A stretch of 40,008 nucleotides of DNA from Pseudomonadota bacterium (GTDB lineage: Bacteria; Pseudomonadota; Gammaproteobacteria; Burkholderiales; Burkholderiaceae_E): contig JAKOZZ010000040.1 of the NCBI GenBank assembly GCA_029779755.1, positions 1 to 40,008 on the forward strand, written 5' to 3'. The notes under the pieces were generated by a model. The model had not been told where the DNA came from. It searched no databases and worked only from the letters and a program-made list of their open reading frames with translations. A program made the position numbers and the translations under genes. This document shows, in pieces, positions 11,079 to 18,252 of the stretch. Every line of letters begins with the position of its first letter. Position 1 is the stretch's first letter.

Positions 11079-11771
11079 ATGGAATTGTTCGATGCCTCCT
11101 GGTGGACCGCACTGGCCACCATCATCGTGATCGACCTCATCCTCGCCGGCGACAACGCGCTGGTGATCGGCATGGCCGCGGGACGCCTGCGCCCCGACCT
11201 GCGCCGCCGCGCGATCCTCTGGGGCAGCGCCGGCGCGCTGATCGTGCGCGCCGCCATGGCGCTCATCGTCGTCTGGCTGCTGAAGATCCCGGGGCTGCTG
11301 CTGGCCGGCGGCCTGCTGCTGCTGCCGATCGCTTATCGCCTCGCCGTCCCTTCCGAGAAGTCGGATGCGCATGGCGGCGGTGCCGCGACTTCGTTCTGGG
11401 GCGCGATGAAGACGATCGTCGTGGCCGACGCGCTGATGGGCCTGGACAACGTGCTGGCCGTCGGCGGCGCGGCGCACGGGCGCTGGGAGCTGGTGGTGAT
11501 CGGTCTGGCGCTGACCGTGCCGCTGATCCTGTACGGCAGCACCTGGGTGGCGCGCGCCATCGAGCGCTGGCCGGTGCTGATCGCCGCGGGCGCCGGCGTG
11601 CTGGCGCTGACCGGCGCCGGCATGATCGTCAAGGACCCGCTGTTCGACCGCTTCGCGTTCGACCACGACGTCTACGACTGGGTGGTGAAGGCGACGATCG
11701 CCAGCCTGATGTTCACGATCGGCTTGCGTGCCGTCACCCGCGCGCGGTCGCGGGCCGGCATGGAGGCCTGA
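11079..11771 (+). CDS. TerC/YjbE-family membrane protein, probable Mn2+ exporter
   Basis: TerC-superfamily proteins of this short type are integral membrane proteins linked to manganese export (Alx/MeeY group). The 230-residue product has about seven hydrophobic segments and the two internally similar acidic motifs LILAGDNALVIGMAAGRL (near residue 20) and ADALMGLDNVLAVGGAA (near 115), whose Asp/Asn residues suggest cation coordination. An in-frame upstream ATG at 11007 would extend it by 24 residues. I reject that because the stretch lies within the riboswitch leader, while ATG 11079 has GGAG five bases upstream. A histidine/glycine linker (DAHGGGA) sits mid-protein. Mn export is inferred from the leader RNA and family. 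Confidence 0.9.
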   Translation: MELFDASWWTALATIIVIDLILAGDNALVIGMAAGRLRPDLRRRAILWGSAGALIVRAAMALIVVWLLKIPGLLLAGGLLLLPIAYRLAVPSEKSDAHGGGAATSFWGAMKTIVVADALMGLDNVLAVGGAAHGRWELVVIGLALTVPLILYGSTWVARAIERWPVLIAAGAGVLALTGAGMIVKDPLFDRFAFDHDVYDWVVKATIASLMFTIGLRAVTRARSRAGMEA

Positions 11772-11829
11772 GCGGACGCTGCATGGAGGCCCGCCGCGGG
11801 CGCTGCGCAGAGGCCTGAGCGGGCTCTGC
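11763..11829. repeat. Imperfect direct repeat at terC 3' end
   Basis: A 20-base unit beginning GAGGCCTGAGCGG occurs at 11763-11782, where it includes the terC stop codon, and again at 11810-11829 with three differences. The intervening bases repeat the ATGGAGGCC half-unit. This looks like a local duplication of the gene end. Confidence 0.6.
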
Positions 11830-11836
11830 GGTATCG

Positions 11837-11859
11837 TCGGGGGTTCGCTCAACCCCCGA
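11837..11859. terminator. Perfect 9-bp hairpin before acyl-CoA dehydrogenase-like gene
   Basis: TCGGGGGTT pairs with AACCCCCGA around a CGCTC loop. It lies 65 bases after the terC stop and 13 bases before the next start codon. No T run follows. It could end the terC transcript or occlude initiation of the next gene. An ATG at its 3' foot (11859) opens a five-codon frame whose TGA overlaps the ATG of the next gene. Confidence 0.5.
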
Positions 11860-11872
11860 TGAAGCCGCTGCC

Positions 11873-12865
11873 ATGAATCCCGCCATCGAGCACTGCCTGC
11901 GCGCGCCGACGACCACCCCTGCGTGCGACACCGTCGCCCAGTGGTGGCCGGCGTTCCGCCCCCTGCTGTCGGAGTGGGACGCGACGATCTCACCGGCGAT
12001 CGTCGGCGGCTATCGGGCCGACCGGGCCGGCTGGGCATTCTGCGCCGGGTATCAGGCGGCGCTGCGCCGGATGGTGCCCGGCCTGGGCCACGACGCGGCC
12101 GCGGCGTTCTGCGTGACCGAAGACGGCGGCAACCGCCCGCGCGACATCCTCACCGTGCTCGAGCCCCTGACCGACGGCCGCTACCGCCTCACCGGCACCA
12201 AGCGGTGGGCGACGCTGGGCCCCGACAGCACCGAGATGCTGGTGGCCGCGACGCTCGCGCCCGCAGGGGCGGCGACGCAGGGCGGACCGCCGTCGCCGTC
12301 CGATGGTGCGTCGGCGCCGGCTGCCGCACGCCCCGGCATCCGCATGGTCCGGATCCGCACCGCCACCCCCGGCGTCCGGCTGATCGACATGCCGCCGACA
12401 CGCTTCGTCCCCGAGGTGCCGCATGCCCGACTGGCGCTCGAAGGCGTGGTCGTCGACGCGGCCGCGCTGATGCCCGGCGACGGCTACAGCGACTACGTGA
12501 AGCCCTTCCGCACGATCGAGGACACGCACATCAATGCGGCGCTGCTCGCGTACCTGCTGCGCGAAGCCCGCGCGCGCGGCTGGCCGCGCGGCTGGATCGA
12601 GCGCACGCTGGCGGTGCTCGACGGCCTGGCCCGGATCGCCCCGGAGGATCCGTCCGCGCCGGGCACGCACCTGGTGCTCACCGGCCTGCTCGACTGGACC
12701 CACCACCTGTTCGCGGAGACCGCACCGTGGTGGACGGCCGCCGGCGACGACCCGGCCGCCCTGCGCTGGCAACGCGACACGGCGCTCTTCGGCATGTCCG
12801 GCGCCACGCGCACGCTGCGGGCGACGCGCGCCTGGGAGCGCTACGGCGTGCGGGCCGAATCCTGA
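11873..12865 (+). CDS. Degenerate acyl-CoA dehydrogenase-like protein
   Basis: A 330-residue protein with distant similarity to acyl-CoA dehydrogenases. The stretch CVTEDGGNRPRD...YRLTGTKRWATLG mirrors the flavin-contacting TEPGAGSD...G-K-WITNG region of the family, and the C-terminal third is helical. The usual C-terminal EGTSEIQR-type motif and a clear catalytic Glu are not visible, and the protein is about 50 residues short. A Pro/Ala/Ser insert occurs around residues 125-148. It may therefore be a non-catalytic or specialised flavoprotein. The start has no strong Shine-Dalgarno, and initiation may be coupled to a mini-frame ending in ATGA. It is convergent with the quinone oxidoreductase (7-base gap). 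Function not assigned. Confidence 0.75.
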   Translation: MNPAIEHCLRAPTTTPACDTVAQWWPAFRPLLSEWDATISPAIVGGYRADRAGWAFCAGYQAALRRMVPGLGHDAAAAFCVTEDGGNRPRDILTVLEPLTDGRYRLTGTKRWATLGPDSTEMLVAATLAPAGAATQGGPPSPSDGASAPAAARPGIRMVRIRTATPGVRLIDMPPTRFVPEVPHARLALEGVVVDAAALMPGDGYSDYVKPFRTIEDTHINAALLAYLLREARARGWPRGWIERTLAVLDGLARIAPEDPSAPGTHLVLTGLLDWTHHLFAETAPWWTAAGDDPAALRWQRDTALFGMSGATRTLRATRAWERYGVRAES

Positions 12866-12872
12866 GCCCGGA

Positions 12873-13877
12873 TCAGCCGCCGGCCACCTTCAGCATGATC
12901 TTGCCGATGTGCGCCGACGACTCCATCAGCGCATGTGCGGCGGCCGCGTCCGCGAGCGGGAACTCGCGATAGATCTGCGGCAGCATCTGTCCGGCCTCGA
13001 GCTTCGGCCATACCTCGCGCTCGAGCGTCTGCGCCAGCTTGGCCTTTTCGGCCGTGGGCCGGGCGCGCAGCGTCGACCCGGTGAACGTGAGGCGCTTGAT
13101 CATCACGGGCATCAGGTCGATCTCGACCCGCGACGGCTGCAGGAAGGCGATCTGCACGAGCCGGCCCTCGAGCGCCAGGCACTTGAGGTTGCGGGCGATG
13201 TAGTCGCCGCCCACCATGTCGAGGATCTCGTTGACGCCCTTGCCGCCGGTCAGGCGCGCGATCTCGGCAACGTAGTCCGCCTCGCGGTAGTTGATGACGG
13301 CGTCCGCCCCCATCGCCTGACAGGCGCGGACCTTGTCCGCACTGCCGACCGTGGCGTACACGGTGGCGCCCCAGGCCTTGGCCATCTGGATCGCGGTGAT
13401 GCCGATGCCCGACGAGCCGCCGTGCACCAGCAGCGTCTCGCCGGCCTTCAGGCCGCCGCGCTCGAACACGTTGGCCCAGACGGTGAAGTAGGTCTCGGGC
13501 AGCGCCGCCGCCTGCAGCATCGACAGGCCGCGCGGCACCGGCAGCACCTGGCCCGCGGGCACGTTCACGTACTCCGCATAGCCGCCGCCATTGGTCAGCG
13601 CACACACGCGATCCCCGAGCTTCCAGCGCTGCACGCCCGCGCCCACCGCGGCGATCTCGCCCGACACCTCGAGGCCCAGGTAGGGCGAGGCGCCCGGCGG
13701 CGGCGGATAGCTGCCGCCACGCTGCAGCACGTCGGGACGGTTCACCCCGGCCCAGGCGACGCGGATCATCACCTCGCCTTCGGCAAGCGACGGCAGCGGG
13801 CCGGTGCCTTCCTTGAGCACGTCGGGCGGGCCGCCGCGGCCGTGGTCGATGAAGCGCATGGTGGCGGGAAGGGTCAT
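12873..13877 (-). CDS. PIG3-type NAD(P)H-quinone oxidoreductase
   Basis: A 334-residue member of the zinc-independent medium-chain dehydrogenase/reductase superfamily, closest to the TP53I3/PIG3 quinone oxidoreductases. These transfer one electron at a time from NADPH to quinones and respond to redox stress. Visible elements are the N-terminal GroES-like domain with AGVNRPDVLQRGGSYPPPPGAS, then the nucleotide-binding loop LLVHGGSSGIGITAIQMAK, and later GGDYIARNLKCLALEGRLVQIAFL. No structural-zinc Cys cluster is seen, as expected for the group. The start at 13877 is preceded by AGGAGA at good spacing. An upstream in-frame extension crosses the divergent promoter region and is rejected. Physiological quinone unknown. 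Confidence 0.9.
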   Translation of the reverse strand: MTLPATMRFIDHGRGGPPDVLKEGTGPLPSLAEGEVMIRVAWAGVNRPDVLQRGGSYPPPPGASPYLGLEVSGEIAAVGAGVQRWKLGDRVCALTNGGGYAEYVNVPAGQVLPVPRGLSMLQAAALPETYFTVWANVFERGGLKAGETLLVHGGSSGIGITAIQMAKAWGATVYATVGSADKVRACQAMGADAVINYREADYVAEIARLTGGKGVNEILDMVGGDYIARNLKCLALEGRLVQIAFLQPSRVEIDLMPVMIKRLTFTGSTLRARPTAEKAKLAQTLEREVWPKLEAGQMLPQIYREFPLADAAAAHALMESSAHIGKIMLKVAGG

Positions 13878-13904
13878 GTCCGTCTCCTGTGGAATGTCGT
13901 GCGG

Positions 13905-13930
13905 ATTGTAGGGGCGAATGCGGCTACCAT
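13905..13930. promoter_or_regulatory. Weak divergent promoter candidates
   Basis: The 101-bp gap between the quinone oxidoreductase and the next plus-strand gene contains TACAAT on the minus strand (13905-13910) and TACCAT on the plus strand (13925-13930). Both sit at plausible distances from the start codons. Neither has a good -35 partner, so this is tentative. Confidence 0.3.
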
Positions 13931-13978
13931 CGGCGCGACGAGACGCACACGTCCGGAACACCACAGGAGGAGATCGAC

Positions 13979-14758
13979 TTGGCGACACTGCATTCGTTCG
14001 GGGACGGCGGCTACGCGTTCCTCGAGGGCGGCTTTCCCTATTCGGCGGGCGTGGTCGCGCTGCCCGGCTTCGAGATCGTGCGCGCGCGCCTGCGCCGCGT
14101 GCTGCCGATGGCCGACGGCTTCGCGGCGATCGACGCGCTGCTGCGCGCCGCGGGCCGCCCGCGCACCGCGCTGTGCGCTGCCGAGCTGCGCTCGCCGCAG
14201 CCCTTCAGCTTCGACGGCTTCGGCAACTTCAACAAGGGCTACGTCGCCGTGCTGGAGCAGTGGGGCCTGGTGCGCAACGGACTGAATCCGGTGGCGCGCA
14301 GCAACGTCTGCCCGGAGTTCGACGCCCCGTCCGAGCCCGGCTTCTTCGCGTTCTGCTACACGGTGCCGGCCGGTTCGCTCACGGCCGGCGTGGCGTCGGA
14401 CACCGGGCTGGCGCAGTCGTTCGTGGTCGCCGGCAGCGGCGAATGGCCCGAAGGCACCCCCTTCCCGGATCGGATCGTCGCGCGCGGCGACACCTCGCCG
14501 GCCGGCCTGTCGGCCAAGGCGCAGTTCGTGCTGGAGGAGATGCGCCGGCGCACCGACGGCCTGGGCGCCGACTGGAACGCGCTCACGTCCGCGCAGATCT
14601 ACACGGTGCACGACATCCATCCGCTGCTGCGCCCGCAGCTGCACGCCGCCGGCCTCACGCGGCTGGGCCTGGACTGGCACGTGTGCCGGCCGCCGATCCG
14701 CGAACTCGAGTACGAGATGGACGTACGCGGCGTGCGGATGGAGCTGACGATCGGCTGA
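13979..14758 (+). CDS. Conserved protein, possibly CnbZ-like deaminase
   Basis: A 259-residue cytoplasmic protein that I recognise only loosely. The N-terminus ATLHSFGDGGYAFLEGGFPYSAGV and the C-terminal blocks YTVHDIHPLL and GLDWHVCRPPIRELEYEMDVRG are reminiscent of the 2-amino-5-chloromuconate deaminase CnbZ and of Rid-like amino-muconate deaminases. The basis is memory of family sequences, not a search. If so, it would act on aminomuconate-type ring-cleavage products, which fits the neighbouring importer and cupin dioxygenase. The start is taken as TTG at 13979 because AGGAGGAG lies 7 bases upstream. No in-frame ATG fits the site. It is divergent from the quinone oxidoreductase and convergent with livM. 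Confidence 0.7.
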   Translation: MATLHSFGDGGYAFLEGGFPYSAGVVALPGFEIVRARLRRVLPMADGFAAIDALLRAAGRPRTALCAAELRSPQPFSFDGFGNFNKGYVAVLEQWGLVRNGLNPVARSNVCPEFDAPSEPGFFAFCYTVPAGSLTAGVASDTGLAQSFVVAGSGEWPEGTPFPDRIVARGDTSPAGLSAKAQFVLEEMRRRTDGLGADWNALTSAQIYTVHDIHPLLRPQLHAAGLTRLGLDWHVCRPPIRELEYEMDVRGVRMELTIG

Positions 14759-14765
14759 CCGCCGG

Positions 14766-14799
14766 GCGCCTGCCCCCCGCGCCCGGGGGCTGCAGGCGC
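14766..14799. terminator. Long bidirectional hairpin
   Basis: GCGCCTGC pairs with GCAGGCGC, and directly inside CCCCCG pairs with CGGGGG around a CGCC loop, leaving a two-base CT bulge. The 14-bp stem lies between the stop codons of two convergent genes (7 bases on each side), the expected place for a shared terminator. No T run is present. Confidence 0.65.
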
Positions 14800-14806
14800 G
14801 CACGCG

Positions 14807-15784
14807 TCAGCGTTTCGCGCCGCCCGCCTGCACCCGCTCGAGCGCCGTGCCGAGGATGCCCTTCGGCATGTAGATGATGAACAGGATCAGCAGCAGGCCG
14901 TAGATGGTGATGTCGACGCCGAGCACCTCGTTGCCGATCAGCACGCGCAAGCCCTCGGACAGCAGCATCAGGAACACGGCGCCCACCGTGGGTCCCAGCA
15001 TCACGAACATGCCGCCGGCGATCACGCCGAACACCATCTGCAGCGAGATGCCGATGCCGGACACGGTCTCCGGATTCACGTACTGCTGGTACTGGGCGTA
15101 GAGCACACCGCCCAGGCAGGTCATCACCGCCGACAGCACGGTGATCGACAGCTTCGTGCGGTTCACGTTGATGCCCACCGACGCGGCGGCGTCCTCGTCC
15201 TCGCTGATCGCCTCGAGCGCCATGCGGCTCATGCTGCGATCGACGCGGTGCCACACGTACAGGGCGAACAGCCAGCAGCCGAGCATCAGGTAGAACCACA
15301 CGGCCTTGCTCGAGAACTGCAGTGCGCCCACGGAGGCCGTCACGCCGTCGGACAGCGCGCTCTTGGGCGTGATGCCGAGCGATCCGCCGGTCTGCTCGCG
15401 CAGGCCGACGATGATCAGGCGCACCACCTCCGAAAGCGCCAGCGTGGTCAGCGCGAAGTAGTGGCCGACGATCTTGAAGCGGAAGCAGGGGTAGCCGATC
15501 ATCACCGCGACGACCACGGTGATGGCCAGCGCCACCAGCGCCCCGATCCAGGGCGAGATTCCCCACAGGTTCCACAGCAGCACGACGGTGTAGGCGCCGA
15601 TGCCCAGGAAGGCGCCGTGGCCGAAGCTGACCATGCCCAGCCGGCCCATGATCGACCAGCTCGTGTAGATGAAGCCCCACAGCAGGCCCATCACCATCAG
15701 GTGCAGCGGATAGTTGCCCGGCCCGAACAGCGGCACCGCGGCCAGCGCCGCGAGCAGGATCAGCGAGATCGAACGCATCGTCAT
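14807..15784 (-). CDS. livM: LivM-type ABC importer permease
   Basis: One of the two membrane subunits of a branched-chain-amino-acid-type (HAAT family) ABC importer. The 325-residue protein has eight to ten hydrophobic segments and the LivM landmarks: the SWSIMGRLGMVSFGHGAFLGIGAY block near residues 42-65 and the cytoplasmic coupling loop around FALTTLALSEVVRLI. A second coupling-type segment, MALEAISEDEDAAASVGINV, follows. It is the last gene of the minus-strand cluster, 9 bases after livH. An alternative start two codons in (MRS) is equally possible. The symbol reflects the family. The actual substrate is probably not leucine (see the binding protein and cupin). Confidence 0.93.
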   Translation of the reverse strand: MTMRSISLILLAALAAVPLFGPGNYPLHLMVMGLLWGFIYTSWSIMGRLGMVSFGHGAFLGIGAYTVVLLWNLWGISPWIGALVALAITVVVAVMIGYPCFRFKIVGHYFALTTLALSEVVRLIIVGLREQTGGSLGITPKSALSDGVTASVGALQFSSKAVWFYLMLGCWLFALYVWHRVDRSMSRMALEAISEDEDAAASVGINVNRTKLSITVLSAVMTCLGGVLYAQYQQYVNPETVSGIGISLQMVFGVIAGGMFVMLGPTVGAVFLMLLSEGLRVLIGNEVLGVDITIYGLLLILFIIYMPKGILGTALERVQAGGAKR

Positions 15785-15793
15785 GTCTGTCCC

Positions 15794-16666
15794 CTACTTG
15801 CGCTTCGACAGAAGCCCTTCGGGCTTCCAGAACATCACGACGATGAAGAACAGGAAGGCGAGCACGTAGCCCCACTCCAGCTGGAAGAAGAATCCGCCGA
15901 CCGAGATGAACTGCGCGAACACGAACGCGGCGACGAAGCCGCCGATCAGGTTGCCCAGCCCGCCCAGCACGCAGATCAGGAAGGTGATCGGACCGAACGA
16001 CAGCCCGATCGCCGGATGCACGTCGTACTGCAGCACCAGCAGGCAGGCGGCCAGGCCCGCGAGCGCACCGCCCATGAACGAGGTGAGCAGGTAGATGCGC
16101 GACGGGTTGACGCCCATCAGCGGCATGATCGTGCGGTCCTGGCTGATGGCCCGGATCGCGGTGCCCATGTAGGTGCGGGTGAGGAACAGATACGTGGCCG
16201 CGATCGCGGCCAGCGCCACGCCGAAGGCGATCATCCGCGCGAGCGAGAAGTTCATGTCGCCCACGTTGACGCCGGGCAGCCGCACGCCGATGTTGCGGAA
16301 CTCGACGCCGAAGGCCACCGTCGCAATCGCCTGCAGGAAGAACAGCACGCCGCCGGTGACCAGCAGCTGGTTGATCGGCTCGGCCGACAGCACCGGCCGG
16401 ATGATGAACTGGTGCAGACAGGCGCCCAGCACCCCCACCAGCAGGATCCCCGCAACGAAGGCCAGCGCCAGGTGCACGCCCATCGCCGAGTGCAGCCACC
16501 AGATGGCATACATGCCGACCATGATCAGCTCTGCATAGCAGATCCAGACCACGTCGATGACGCCGAACACGAGGTTCAGCCCGAGCGCCAGCAGCGCCAG
16601 AAGACCGCCGAGCAGCACGCCGTTCAGCACGGCCTCGAGCAGGAAGATGTCGAAGATCTGATCCAC
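15794..16666 (-). CDS. livH: LivH-type ABC importer permease
   Basis: The second permease subunit of the importer, 290 residues with about eight membrane helices. The N-terminus FLLEAVLNGVLLGGLLALLALGLNLVFGVI is characteristic of LivH. The coupling region TYMGTAIRAISQDRTIMPLMGVN (about residues 165-190) contacts the ATPases. It is separated by 9 bases from livM downstream and 12 bases from livF upstream, supporting one transcript. Nothing is truncated. Confidence 0.93.
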   Translation of the reverse strand: MDQIFDIFLLEAVLNGVLLGGLLALLALGLNLVFGVIDVVWICYAELIMVGMYAIWWLHSAMGVHLALAFVAGILLVGVLGACLHQFIIRPVLSAEPINQLLVTGGVLFFLQAIATVAFGVEFRNIGVRLPGVNVGDMNFSLARMIAFGVALAAIAATYLFLTRTYMGTAIRAISQDRTIMPLMGVNPSRIYLLTSFMGGALAGLAACLLVLQYDVHPAIGLSFGPITFLICVLGGLGNLIGGFVAAFVFAQFISVGGFFFQLEWGYVLAFLFFIVVMFWKPEGLLSKRK

Positions 16667-16678
16667 GGATGGTTCCTG

Positions 16679-17395
16679 TCAGTCGAGTCCGAGATACGCG
16701 CGGCGGATTTCCTCGCTGTCGAGCAGCTCGGCCGCCGAACCGCTCTGCCGGATGTGTCCGGTCTCGAGCAGGTACGCCCTGTCCACCACCTTCAGCACCT
16801 GCTGGATGTTCTGCTCGACGATCAGCACGGTGTAGCCCTCTGAGCGGATGCGCCGGATCAGGTCGAAGATCGACTGCACGATCACCGGCGCCAGGCCCGC
16901 CGACGGCTCGTCGAGCAGCAGCAGCTTCGGACCCGACATCAGCGCGCGCCCGATCGCGCACATCTGCTGCTCGCCGCCCGACATCGTGCCCGCCATCTGC
17001 AGCCGGCGTTCCTTCATGCGCGGGAACAGCGAGTACACGTAGTCGAGGCGCTCGGCGAAGTGCGCGCGCGCATCGGGCAGGAACGCCCCCATGCGCAGGT
17101 TGTCCTCGACCGTGAGGCGCGGGAACAGGCGCCGCCCCTCGGGCACCTGGGCGATGCCCAGGCCGATGATCTCGTGCGACGGCAGGTCGTTGTAGCGCCG
17201 GCCTTCCATCTCCAGCGTGCCGCCCGTGACCGGGATCAGCTTGGAGATCGCCCGCAGCAGGGTGGTCTTGCCCGCCCCGTTCGGACCGATCACCGCGATC
17301 GCCTCGCCCGCCTTCACTTCGAGCGACACGCCGAACAGGGCCTGGAAGGTGCCGTAGCCCGCGGTCACGTCCTGCAGCTTCAGCATCGTGGTCAT
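16679..17395 (-). CDS. livF: LivF-type ABC importer ATPase
   Basis: A 238-residue ATPase that powers the importer as a heterodimer with LivG. Walker A GPNGAGKTT is at 37-45, the Q loop is near AQVPEGRRLF, the signature is MSGGE at 138-142, and Walker B is LLLLDEPSAGL at about 158-168. The C-terminal IVEQNIQQVLKVVDRAYLLETG block is the LivF form of the H-loop region. The ATG overlaps the livG stop as ATGA, so translation is coupled. An upstream in-frame extension to 17551 is a shadow of livG and is rejected. Confidence 0.94.
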   Translation of the reverse strand: MTTMLKLQDVTAGYGTFQALFGVSLEVKAGEAIAVIGPNGAGKTTLLRAISKLIPVTGGTLEMEGRRYNDLPSHEIIGLGIAQVPEGRRLFPRLTVEDNLRMGAFLPDARAHFAERLDYVYSLFPRMKERRLQMAGTMSGGEQQMCAIGRALMSGPKLLLLDEPSAGLAPVIVQSIFDLIRRIRSEGYTVLIVEQNIQQVLKVVDRAYLLETGHIRQSGSAAELLDSEEIRRAYLGLD

Positions 17396-18171
17396 GCCCG
17401 CTGCCCTCCCGAGCCTTCGGCCAGCGCCTTCGTCTGCTGCTGCACGGCGTGCGCATCGGTACCGAGATAGACCTCGACCACGCGCGGATCGTGCGTGACC
17501 TCGTGCGGCTTGCCCTGCGCGATCAGTTCGCCGTGGTCGAGCACCAGGCACCGGTCGATGACTTTCATCAGCACGCCCATGATGTGTTCCACCCAGATGA
17601 TGGTCACGCCCTTCTCGTCACGGATGCGCTTGAGCATCTGCGCGGCCTGCTCCATCTCGGCCTCGTCGAGACCGCCCAGGCTCTCGTCCGCGAGCAGCAC
17701 CTTCGGACGCGTGGCGAGCGCGCGCGCCATCTCGAGCTTCTTCAGTCCGGCAGCGCCGAGCCCGTCGACGCGCGCCGCGGGATCCTTCGGCAGCCCGATC
17801 AGGTCGAGCGCCTCGAGCGCGTGCTCCTGCGCCTGCGCCCGGCTGAGCGGCTCGGACGATCCGTAGTACGCCGCCAGCGTGGCGTTCTCCAGGATCGACA
17901 GCTTGCGGAACGGCCGCGGGATCTGGAAGGTGCGCGCCAGCCCGAGCTTGCAGATCTCGTTGGGGCTGCGCCCGCCGATCTCGCGCCCGTCGAGCTTCAC
18001 CGAACCGGCCGTGGGCGCGTACAGGCCGGCGATCACGTTGAAGGTGGTGCTCTTGCCCGATCCGTTGGGACCGATCAGCCCGAGGATCTCCCCGCGCGCC
18101 AGTTCGAACGAGATGCCGTTGACCGCGGTGAATCCGCCGAACTTCTTCGTGAGACCGGAAACCGTCAGCAT
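17392..18171 (-). CDS. livG: LivG-type ABC importer ATPase with unusual signature motif
   Basis: Partner ATPase of LivF. The 258 residues contain Walker A GPNGSGKST (34-42) and the Q-loop stretch ARTFQIPRPF (79-88) typical of LivG. Walker B reads VLLADESLGGLD (158-169) and the H-loop is WVEHIMGVLMKVIDR. The ABC signature, normally LSxGQ, reads LGAAG (138-142), and Walker B has ADES instead of LDEP. Both deviations appear to belong to a divergent subgroup, not to damage, because the frame is intact. A GTG at 18195 would add eight residues. Neither start has a good Shine-Dalgarno. It follows the binding-protein gene by 81 bases. Confidence 0.9.
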   Translation of the reverse strand: MLTVSGLTKKFGGFTAVNGISFELARGEILGLIGPNGSGKSTTFNVIAGLYAPTAGSVKLDGREIGGRSPNEICKLGLARTFQIPRPFRKLSILENATLAAYYGSSEPLSRAQAQEHALEALDLIGLPKDPAARVDGLGAAGLKKLEMARALATRPKVLLADESLGGLDEAEMEQAAQMLKRIRDEKGVTIIWVEHIMGVLMKVIDRCLVLDHGELIAQGKPHEVTHDPRVVEVYLGTDAHAVQQQTKALAEGSGGQRA

Positions 18172-18252
18172 GGTGTCATCGCCAGGCACGCGCACGCCGA
18201 CCGGCCGCCAGGGCGGCCGGGGTGTGTCGTGCGGTTGTGGCGCCGGAGCGCG

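Noticed and set aside
15248-16843. 531-codon plus-strand frame opposite livM/livH
   Set aside because: Antisense shadow of the permease genes, with Gln/His/Arg-rich low-complexity sequence and no start context.
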